A program made the position numbers and the translations under genes. This document shows positions 1-5,432 of a stretch of DNA of 5,432 nucleotides, in pieces. Position 1 is the first letter of the stretch; each line of letters begins with the position of its first letter. Where the stretch lies: positions 1-5,432 of the forward strand of contig CAIKZV010000543.1 in the NCBI GenBank assembly GCA_903831925.1, written 5' to 3'. This DNA is from an uncultured Burkholderiales bacterium (GTDB lineage: Bacteria; Pseudomonadota; Gammaproteobacteria; Burkholderiales; Burkholderiaceae_E). The notes beneath the pieces were generated by a model. It did no database searches and had not been told where the DNA came from. It was given only the letters and a program-made list of their open reading frames with translations.

Positions 1-862
1 CGACCAGGGCAAAGCGCAGCGCGCAGACCGCGAAACTGAACGCCAGCAGCGCCATCGGCGAAAACCGTGCAAAGAGCGAACGCTGCACCGAAAACAGCGC
101 AATCTCGGCAAGCACGCCCAGCCCCCAGATCGCACCGATCGCGGTGCGGCTGTAGCCGAGTCTTTCGAGATAGAGCGAAAAAAACGAATAGAGCGCCGCA
201 TGGGCGAACACCATCAGAAATGCCGACACGAAAAACGCGATTGTCACCGGATCGCGCAGGGTTGCACCGGCTGATTCGACGGCGCGGGCCGCGCCTTCAG
301 AAGTCTGTTTGGGCAAGGCCACACTCACCGCGACCAGGAGCGCGAGCGCTGCGGCCATCAACCACGGCAGCGACATCATGCCGAAGTGGTCGAGGAGCGG
401 GCCGCCGGCCAGCACAGTGCACACGAACCCGATCGAGCCCCACAGCCTGATTCGTCCGTATTGCCCGGCATCACCGCGGGTGCGATCGAGGGCAAGCGCT
501 TCGCCGATCGGCATTTGTGCCGCCGTCACAAAACAGAGCGCCACCAGAAGCCCCCCCAGCGCGACCGGGCCCTGCGCCAGCGGAAAGAGCAGCACGATCA
601 GCAATGCGCCGACGGCGCTCAGCCTGAGGAAGGCGGTGCGATGGCTCCCGCGGTCGGACAGCCAGCCCCAGAAAGGCGGCGCGACGATCCTCAGCAATTG
701 GGGCAGCGACATGAGCACCGCGATCTGCGCGATCGACAATCCGCGCGCATCGAACCACAAGCTCAGATACGGTGAGTAAATGCCGACAAAAGCGAAATAG
801 GCGAAAAAGAGCGCCCGAATCGGGCCCGCGCTCTGCAAGCCCGAAGGGCCGACACCCGCCAT
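1..862 (-). CDS. MFS transporter, HcaT/LacY-like (MFS_1-like family), partial
   Basis: This is an inner-membrane secondary transporter of the major facilitator superfamily; the 3' end lies beyond the left edge, leaving 287 codons of a protein usually near 390-400 residues. Read on the minus strand from ATG 862-860, it begins MAGVGPSGLQ. A first hydrophobic segment follows (about residues 17-37, containing AYFAFVGIYSPYLSLWF), then a second (44-62). A motif-A-like cytoplasmic loop GWLSDRGSHR lies at 66-75, with further helices at about 82-95, 100-115 and 143-155. The segment YGRIRLWGSIGF at 135-146 is typical of the HcaT/nucleoside-symporter/LacY-like branch (family knowledge). The start is supported by a purine-rich AGAGAGG four bases upstream. 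The gap to the aroC stop is only 22 bases, so the two are probably co-transcribed. The substrate is unknown; phenylpropionate, as for HcaT, is only an annotation analogy. Family assignment is secure, specificity is not. Confidence 0.9.
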   Translation of the reverse strand, partial: MAGVGPSGLQSAGPIRALFFAYFAFVGIYSPYLSLWFDARGLSIAQIAVLMSLPQLLRIVAPPFWGWLSDRGSHRTAFLRLSAVGALLIVLLFPLAQGPVALGGLLVALCFVTAAQMPIGEALALDRTRGDAGQYGRIRLWGSIGFVCTVLAGGPLLDHFGMMSLPWLMAAALALLVAVSVALPKQTSEGAARAVESAGATLRDPVTIAFFVSAFLMVFAHAALYSFFSLYLERLGYSRTAIGAIWGLGVLAEIALFSVQRSLFARFSPMALLAFSFAVCALRFALV

Positions 863-866
863 GAGA

Positions 867-873
867 CCTCTCT
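867..873 (-). promoter_or_regulatory. Ribosome binding site of the MFS gene
   Basis: Read on the minus strand, AGAGAGG lies in the 22-base gap after the aroC stop and four bases before ATG 862. It is the best Shine-Dalgarno-like match here and decides this start, although the spacing is slightly short. Confidence 0.55.
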
Positions 874-884
874 GCGGCGCCGGC

Positions 885-1985
885 TCAGCCGGCAGAGCCG
901 GGGATCGAGGGCGAAGGCACCTGGACGTCGGCGCACTGAGCGCGATGGCGCAGGGCATGATCCATCAGCACCAGTGCCAGCATCGCCTCGGCAATCGGGG
1001 TGGCCCGGATACCGACACATGGATCATGTCGCCCCAGCGTCTCGACCTGCGTCGGCTCGCCATGGATGTCGATCGAACGGCGCGGCACCCTGATGCTGGA
1101 AGTCGGCTTGATGGCGATCGAGACGGTGATCGGCTGGCCGGTCGAAATGCCGCCGAGCACACCACCCGAGTGGTTGCCGACGAAACCCGCCGGCGTGAGC
1201 TCGTCGCCGTGCTCGCTGCCCTTCTGACTGACCGACGCAAAGCCCGATCCGATCTCGACACCCTTGACCGCATTGATGCCCATCATCGCGAAAGCAATAT
1301 CGGCATCGAGCTTGTCAAACAAGGGCTCGCCCAGGCCGACCGGCACGCCTTCGGCGACCACGTCGATGCGCGCGCCGCAGGAGTCGCCCGAGCGCCGCAG
1401 GGCATCCATGTAGGCCTCGAGCGTCTCGACCATCGACTGGCCGGCCGCAAAAAACGGATTGCGATGGACTTCGTTCCAGTCTTCGAACGGAATCGGGATA
1501 TCACCGAGCTGGCTCATGCGCCCGCGCACCGTCGTGCCGTAAGCCAGGGACAGCCATTTTCGGGCGATCGCGCCCGCCGCGACAGTCGCTGCGGTCAGAC
1601 GCGCCGATGATCGACCGCCGCCGCGCGGATCACGAATGCCGTACTTGTGCAGATAGGTGTAGTCGGCATGGCCTGGCCTGAAGGTCTGCGCAATCGCGGA
1701 ATAGTCCTTGCTGCGCTGATCCTCGTTGCGTATCAGCAGTGCAATCGGGGTACCGGTGGTCATGCCCTCATAAACGCCCGACAGGATCTCGACGCGATCG
1801 GGCTCCTGGCGCTGCGTCACATGGCGCGATGTGCCTGGTCGGCGCCGATCGAGGTCAGGCTGCAGATCGGCTTCGGACAGGGCCATGCCGGGCGGGCAGC
1901 CATCGACCACGCAGCCGAGCGCCGGCCCGTGGGACTCTCCGAAAGTCGTCACCGTAAAAAGGTGCCCGAAGGTGTTGCCGGACAT
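885..1985 (-). CDS. aroC: Chorismate synthase
   Basis: Converts 5-enolpyruvylshikimate-3-phosphate to chorismate with release of phosphate, the last common step to the aromatic amino acids, folate and ubiquinone; cytosolic, needing reduced FMN. The protein is 366 residues, the normal bacterial length. Visible signatures: [10 protein letters not shown] at the start; GESHG at 16-20 with catalytic His19; [10 protein letters not shown] at 46-55; RPGHADYTY with His106, which matches the second catalytic histidine of the family; GGGRSSAR at 122-129; and near the C-terminus RHDPC at 319-323 with its conserved Asp. The frame stays open to 2084, but the 33 extra residues look nothing like the family and would run into the divergent tctC start, so ATG 1985 is chosen even though no clear Shine-Dalgarno sequence precedes it. 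It probably shares a transcript with the downstream MFS gene. All key residues seen are intact, so it should be functional. Confidence 0.98.
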   Translation of the reverse strand: MSGNTFGHLFTVTTFGESHGPALGCVVDGCPPGMALSEADLQPDLDRRRPGTSRHVTQRQEPDRVEILSGVYEGMTTGTPIALLIRNEDQRSKDYSAIAQTFRPGHADYTYLHKYGIRDPRGGGRSSARLTAATVAAGAIARKWLSLAYGTTVRGRMSQLGDIPIPFEDWNEVHRNPFFAAGQSMVETLEAYMDALRRSGDSCGARIDVVAEGVPVGLGEPLFDKLDADIAFAMMGINAVKGVEIGSGFASVSQKGSEHGDELTPAGFVGNHSGGVLGGISTGQPITVSIAIKPTSSIRVPRRSIDIHGEPTQVETLGRHDPCVGIRATPIAEAMLALVLMDHALRHRAQCADVQVPSPSIPGSAG

Positions 1986-2049
1986 GGCGCTATGCTTATG
2001 GGCGAGACAAGAAGATCCCGAGTTTATCGTCAATGCCAGGAGACCCGCT
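1986..2049. promoter_or_regulatory. Divergent intergenic region of aroC and tctC
   Basis: These 64 bases separate the start codons of two divergent genes, so promoters for both must lie here or inside the opposite gene. On the minus strand a TTGACG (2033-2028) resembles a -35 box, but the hexamer 17 bases further on, TTGTCT, is a poor -10. On the plus strand TATGCT (1991-1996) is a weak -10 candidate without a convincing -35. No clear inverted repeat or operator was seen. That regulation resides here is inferred from gene layout; the individual boxes are not secure. Confidence 0.4.
2038..2043 (+). promoter_or_regulatory. Ribosome binding site deciding the tctC GTG start
   Basis: AGGAGA ends six bases before GTG 2050. 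No in-frame ATG has an equally good site: the frame is open back to 1831, but that stretch is antisense to aroC. The next in-frame ATG, at 2140, would cut off the twin-arginine motif. Confidence 0.75.
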
Positions 2050-3090
2050 GTGACCGATCGTTCAGACCCGCGCCGCAAAGCCAATATCGAGACGACCGCC
2101 CTGCCGACCGGCGCCCCCCGACGCGACCTGCTTGGCGCAATGATCGCCGCCGGCGCCGCCGGACTGCTGCCCGGCAGTCTGATGGCGCAAGCCTATCCCT
2201 CCCGACCGGTCAGGCTGATTGTCCCGTTTGCCCCGGGCGGCACGACCGATATCGTCGCCCGCGTGGTGGCGGAAAAGCTGCGTGACAACCTCGGCCAGAG
2301 CGTCGTCGTCGAGAACAAAGCAGGCGGAGGCGGCGCGGTCGGCGCACTCGAAGTCGCTCGTGCTGCGCCCGACGGCTACCTGATCGGCATGGCCACGGTC
2401 TCTACCGTGGCTGCCAATCCGGCGATCAACCCCAAGATCGGCTACGACCCGCTGACCGATTTTTCACCGATCGTCAATCTCGCGGCCACCCCTAACGTGA
2501 TCGCAGTCCATCCTTCCTTTCCGGCCCGCGATTTCAAGAGTTTCGTGGCCGAACTGCGCCGCAACCCCGGGAAATACTCGTATGGCAGTTCAGGCAGCGG
2601 CGGCATCGGACACCTGCAGACCGAGCTTTTCAAGTCGCTCACCAAGACCTTCATGGTCCACATTCCCTACCGAGGAGCAGGCCCGGCGCTGGCCGATGTG
2701 GTGGCAGGACAGATCCCGATCATCTTCGACAATCTCCCCTCGGCGCTGCCCTTCATCCGTGACGGCAAGCTGATCCCGATCGTCGTCGCCGCCCCCTCCA
2801 GACTGGCCGTGCTCCCGAACGTCCCCACCTTCAAGGATGTCGGTCTCGAACCGGTCAATCGGATGGCCTTCTACGGCCTCTATGGCCCGAAAGGGATGTC
2901 AACGGCAGTGGTCGATGCGATCAACCTCGCAGCCCGCAAGAGCCTGGATGACCCCGGGGTCGCAAAGCGCATCGCAGACACCGGCTCCCTTGTCATCGGC
3001 AATACGCCCTTACAGTTCGCCCAGCAGATTGCCGCCGAACTGGAGGTCTACAAGCAGGTGGTCGCAGCCCAGAAACTCACTTTGGAGTAA
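2050..3090 (+). CDS. Bug/TctC-family tripartite tricarboxylate transporter substrate-binding protein
   Basis: A periplasmic binding protein of the Bug (TctC) family, which captures organic acids or related small molecules for TctAB-type transport or for sensing. From the GTG it is 346 residues. A twin-arginine-like signal (PRRDLLG, Arg24-Arg25) is followed by an Ala/Gly/Leu-rich core to about residue 45 and a likely cleavage site after AQA (46-48), giving a mature protein near 298 residues, normal for the family. Family hallmarks in order: [16 protein letters not shown] (49-64) with Asp67; [13 protein letters not shown] (87-99); PDGY (107-110); DPLTDFSPI (133-141); YGSSGSGG (178-185); [16 protein letters not shown] (206-221); then an [18 protein letters not shown] segment. 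It is the first gene of a tight pair with the downstream hydratase. No tctA/tctB membrane gene is in the window, so it looks like one of the many orphan Bug proteins. The ligand cannot be deduced. Confidence 0.93.
   Translation: MTDRSDPRRKANIETTALPTGAPRRDLLGAMIAAGAAGLLPGSLMAQAYPSRPVRLIVPFAPGGTTDIVARVVAEKLRDNLGQSVVVENKAGGGGAVGALEVARAAPDGYLIGMATVSTVAANPAINPKIGYDPLTDFSPIVNLAATPNVIAVHPSFPARDFKSFVAELRRNPGKYSYGSSGSGGIGHLQTELFKSLTKTFMVHIPYRGAGPALADVVAGQIPIIFDNLPSALPFIRDGKLIPIVVAAPSRLAVLPNVPTFKDVGLEPVNRMAFYGLYGPKGMSTAVVDAINLAARKSLDDPGVAKRIADTGSLVIGNTPLQFAQQIAAELEVYKQVVAAQKLTLE
3084..3087 (+). promoter_or_regulatory. Ribosome binding site of the hydratase, inside the end of tctC
   Basis: GGAG lies in the last codons of the binding-protein gene, touching its TAA stop, and six bases before ATG 3094. 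This arrangement suggests translational coupling of the two genes. Confidence 0.65.
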
Positions 3091-3093
3091 ACG

Positions 3094-3990
3094 ATGAGCG
3101 CCACTGATACACAACTTGCCAAAGAACTGGCCGCCACCGACTGGACGGCCTGGGTCGGACGTACTGACCGCAGGTCCATGACCGCGAGCAGCCAATGGGT
3201 CGGCCTGCTCGAGGCCAGCCTCGATCGCCCGTTGCCTGCCCAGTCTTCAGCGCTCGAGCCGCTGCGACACTGGTTGTGGCTCTTTGCGCCACCGGCCTGG
3301 CCCACGGCCACACTCGGCGAAGACGGCCATGGCCCGCGCGGCCCGCTGGTGCCGACCTGGCCCCTGCCGCGCCGGATGTGGGCGGGCAGTGCCATCCAGT
3401 GGCTCGCGCCGCTGCCACTCGATGCCCCGCTCGAAGTGCGCTCGACAATCGAGTCGGTCAACATCAAGACCGGTCGCAGTGGCACGCTTGGCTTCGTATC
3501 GCTTCGCAATCGCTGGTATTCAGGTGATATCTGCGGTATCGACGAACTGCAGACCGCGGTCTATCGCGAGGCGGCCGTTGTCAGTGCATCAGCGCCGGCG
3601 GCCGCGGCAGCCCCTGCCCCGGTTCCGGCACCCCCTGCCGGTGACTGGGAGACTCGCTTCAAGCCGAGCGCGCCGCTGCTCTTTCGCTACAGCGCAGTCA
3701 GCTTCAATACCCACCGCATTCATTACGACCACCCCTACACCACCGGAATCGAGGGCTACCCGGGCCTGGTCGTCCATGGTCCGCTGCTGGGCACGCTCAT
3801 GCTCGACACCTGGCGAAGTGCCCATCCAGGCAAGACGCCGCGCCAGTTCGTCTTTCGCAACCAGCAGCCCGCTTTCGTCGACAACGAAGTCAGCTGTGGT
3901 GGCGTCGAGATCGGACCGGGCAAGAGTCGGGTCTGGGTCAGGCACGCCGACGGCAGCGAGCATGTCGCCGGCGAAGTCAGCTACGACTAA
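3094..3990 (+). CDS. HTD2-type (FAS1-like/MaoC) acyl-CoA hydratase or dehydratase, mesaconyl-C4-CoA hydratase-like
   Basis: A 298-residue double-hotdog enzyme of the HTD2 / mesaconyl-C4-CoA hydratase group, which hydrates or dehydrates CoA (or ACP) thioesters in the cytosol. The N-terminal hotdog (about 10-160) shows the family's RRMWAGSAIQW (93-103), then SVNIKTGRSGTLGFVSLRN (121-139) and VYREA (156-160). An Ala/Pro-rich linker (about 164-183) leads to the C-terminal hotdog with FRYSAVSFNTHRIHYDHPYT (197-216) and GYPGLVVHGPLLG (221-233), the hydratase-like core. His210 aligns with the catalytic His of MaoC hydratases, while the usual Asp is Asn205. The length fits the family and no break is seen. 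It starts three bases after the binding-protein stop, so it is almost surely in the same operon and may act on the CoA ester of the acid that protein binds; that link is inference. Relatives are usually auto-named mesaconyl-C4-CoA or itaconyl-CoA hydratase, but the substrate here is not established. Confidence 0.85.
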   Translation: MSATDTQLAKELAATDWTAWVGRTDRRSMTASSQWVGLLEASLDRPLPAQSSALEPLRHWLWLFAPPAWPTATLGEDGHGPRGPLVPTWPLPRRMWAGSAIQWLAPLPLDAPLEVRSTIESVNIKTGRSGTLGFVSLRNRWYSGDICGIDELQTAVYREAAVVSASAPAAAAAPAPVPAPPAGDWETRFKPSAPLLFRYSAVSFNTHRIHYDHPYTTGIEGYPGLVVHGPLLGTLMLDTWRSAHPGKTPRQFVFRNQQPAFVDNEVSCGGVEIGPGKSRVWVRHADGSEHVAGEVSYD

Positions 3991-4029
3991 GGCACTTCAG
4001 CGCGTCGCCGATCACAGACCCTCAGCCGC
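3991..4029. other. Convergent intergenic gap, hydratase/gltX
   Basis: Only 39 bases separate the two stop codons. It holds no GC-rich hairpin followed by a T-run on either strand, so no intrinsic terminator is visible. Termination may be Rho-dependent, or the transcripts may overlap at their 3' ends. Confidence 0.6.
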
Positions 4030-5432
4030 TCAGGCCCTCAGCCTTGCCAGCACGGTGTCGCGCGGCATCAGTGCCAGCATCGCATCCACCGAGGGTGTCT
4101 GCGCGCGACCGAAGACCTTCAGCCTGACCGGCACCGCGAGCTGAGGCATCTTCAGCTGGAACTCAGCCAGGGATTGCTTGATAGCGCCCGAAATCCCGGC
4201 AGCAGTCCAATCGCAGGCCGACAGCCTGCTGGCCAGATCGTGCAGCGCCGGCACAGTCTGGGGCTTGAGTTGCGCCGCGAGTTCGTCGGCCAGATTCGGA
4301 TTGGCCGCTGACGGATCGACCCAGAGCATCGCCGCCAGGTCGGCCAGCTCTTCGAGTGTGCTCGCACGGTCCTTGAAGAGGCCGCACACCGCGGCCAGAT
4401 CGGGGCCACCCTGCCCTGCATGATCGACATTGCGACGCGCGAGCCGGGGTGCGACCCACACCGCGAGTGTTTCGTCAGGCGTTTGCTTCAGGTAATGGTT
4501 GTTGAGCCACTTCAACTTCTCGGGATCGAACTGCGAGGGCGAATGCGACAGGTGCGAACCATCGAACCACTGCACCAGCGATTCGCGTGAAAACACCTCG
4601 TCATCGCCATGGCTCCAGCCCAGGCGGGCGAGATAGTTGATGACCGCCTCGGGCAGGAAACCCTCGTCGTCGTACTGCATCACCGATACCGCGCCGTGAC
4701 GCTTCGAGAGCTTCTGCCCATCGGAGCCGTGAATCATCGGCACATGTCCATATACCGGCAGTTCAGCGCCGAGCGCGCGAAGGATGTTGATCTGGCGCGG
4801 CGTATTGTTGACATGGTCATCGCCCCGAATGACATGCGTGATCTGCATCTCCCAGTCATCGACCACGACGCAGAAGTTGTAGGTCGGCGTACCGTCCGAA
4901 CGGGCGATGATCAGATCATCGAGCTCGATATTGCCGATGGCGATCGGCCCCTTGACCAGATCGTTCCAGACGACTTCGCCGCCATCAGGGTTGCGAAAGC
5001 GCACCACCGGCTGCTGGCCGGCCGGCACAACCAGCCCGAGCCGATCGCGATTTTCGGGACGCCACCGGCCGTCATAGCGGGGCTTTTCGCCACGCGCGCG
5101 CTGCGCCTCGCGCATCGCATCGAGTTCGGCCGGCGTGGCCCAGCAGTAATAGGCGGTGCCCGCGGCCAGCATCTGCGCGATCACCTGGCGGTATCGGTCC
5201 ATCCGCTGCATCTGATAGAAAGGCCCCTCGTCATGAGCCAGACCGAGCCACGCCATACCGTCAAGGATCGCCTGCACCGCTTCCGGGGTCGAGCGCTCGA
5301 CGTCGGTGTCTTCGATGCGAAGGATGAAAGTCCCGCCGAAATGACGGGCATACGCCCACGAAAAAAGCGCAGTCCGCGCTCCACCGATGTGGAGAAATCC
5401 GGTGGGAGACGGAGCAAAACGGGTACGGATCC
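4030..5432 (-). CDS. gltX: Glutamate--tRNA ligase (GluRS), 5' end just outside the window
   Basis: A class I aminoacyl-tRNA synthetase that attaches glutamate to tRNA-Glu in the cytosol, for translation and, in organisms using the C5 route, for haem synthesis. In-frame sequence enters from the right edge and gives 466 codons; the E. coli enzyme has 471 residues, so only a few N-terminal residues are missing. Counting from the first complete codon (5430-5428): [19 protein letters not shown] at 4-22 holds the HIGH-type motif HIGG (14-17); [15 protein letters not shown] at 37-51; [11 protein letters not shown], then [20 protein letters not shown]; and the KMSKS-type motif KLSKR (240-244, bases 4713-4699). 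The C-terminal anticodon-binding region is complete and ends VLARLRA. An internal GTG at 5277 is an ordinary Val codon, not the start. The Zn-knuckle cysteines of E. coli GluRS are largely absent: only Cys96 is seen, in YYCWAT. It converges on the hydratase gene. Confidence 0.98.
   Translation of the reverse strand, partial: IRTRFAPSPTGFLHIGGARTALFSWAYARHFGGTFILRIEDTDVERSTPEAVQAILDGMAWLGLAHDEGPFYQMQRMDRYRQVIAQMLAAGTAYYCWATPAELDAMREAQRARGEKPRYDGRWRPENRDRLGLVVPAGQQPVVRFRNPDGGEVVWNDLVKGPIAIGNIELDDLIIARSDGTPTYNFCVVVDDWEMQITHVIRGDDHVNNTPRQINILRALGAELPVYGHVPMIHGSDGQKLSKRHGAVSVMQYDDEGFLPEAVINYLARLGWSHGDDEVFSRESLVQWFDGSHLSHSPSQFDPEKLKWLNNHYLKQTPDETLAVWVAPRLARRNVDHAGQGGPDLAAVCGLFKDRASTLEELADLAAMLWVDPSAANPNLADELAAQLKPQTVPALHDLASRLSACDWTAAGISGAIKQSLAEFQLKMPQLAVPVRLKVFGRAQTPSVDAMLALMPRDTVLARLRA

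Noticed and set aside
67..779. Overlapping plus-strand open frames across the left 780 bases
   Set aside because: The minus strand here encodes a clear membrane transporter; the plus-strand products are Arg/Pro-rich shadows without domains.
861..1610. 249-codon plus-strand open frame opposite aroC
   Set aside because: It is wholly antisense to the conserved chorismate synthase. The Arg/Asp/His-rich translation matches no family I recognise, and such frames are common in GC-rich genes.
1831..2049. N-terminal extension of the binding protein to an ATG at 1831
   Set aside because: It would overlap aroC head to head and add 73 unrelated residues before the signal peptide; the GTG at 2050 has a good ribosome site.
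1986..2084. 33-residue N-terminal extension of chorismate synthase
   Set aside because: The family starts at MSGNTFG; the extension shows no conservation and overlaps the divergent gene start.
4019..4043. Short direct repeat CCCTCAGCC at 4019-4027 and 4035-4043
   Set aside because: Only nine bases, two copies, partly inside the gltX 3' end, with no inverted pairing; chance is sufficient.
3284..4144. 286-codon plus-strand open frame overlapping the hydratase and the end of gltX
   Set aside because: Its Ser/Arg/Ala-rich, low-complexity translation is a frame shadow of the well-supported hydratase.
5181..5417. Minus-strand open frame starting MLRLPPDF
   Set aside because: It lies in a different frame of gltX, whose HIGG and [12 protein letters not shown] residues are encoded across the same bases.

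Overview
The window is a GC-rich, densely coding bacterial chromosome segment (roughly 60-65 % G+C by eye). The close match of the glutamyl-tRNA synthetase to the betaproteobacterial form, and the presence of a Bug/TctC-type periplasmic binding protein (a family greatly expanded in that group), point to a betaproteobacterium, most likely Burkholderiales. The species cannot be named from this sequence alone.

Layout: on the minus strand, aroC (chorismate synthase, start 1985, stop 885) is followed after 22 bases by an HcaT/LacY-like major facilitator transporter (start 862) that runs off the left edge. A 64-base divergent gap separates aroC from a plus-strand pair: a TctC/Bug solute-binding protein with a twin-arginine-like signal (GTG start 2050, stop 3090), then, 3 bases later, a two-hotdog HTD2-type acyl-CoA hydratase/dehydratase (3094-3990). 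A 39-base convergent gap follows. gltX (glutamate--tRNA ligase) then occupies 4030 to the right edge on the minus strand and lacks only its first few residues.

Function: aroC and gltX are housekeeping genes for the last common step of the shikimate pathway and for charging tRNA-Glu. Between them sits a small accessory unit, a binding protein plus a CoA-ester hydratase, which plausibly serves capture and catabolism of an organic acid. Its substrate cannot be read from the sequence. No tctA/tctB membrane partners, CoA transferase or CoA ligase is present in the window.

No RNA gene, mobile element, CRISPR array, phage gene or clearly new system was found. The points most worth a second look are the orphan binding-protein/hydratase pair, the Asn in place of the usual MaoC Asp in the hydratase, and strong over-use of the palindrome CGATCG. 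There is no gene-free stretch longer than 64 bases.
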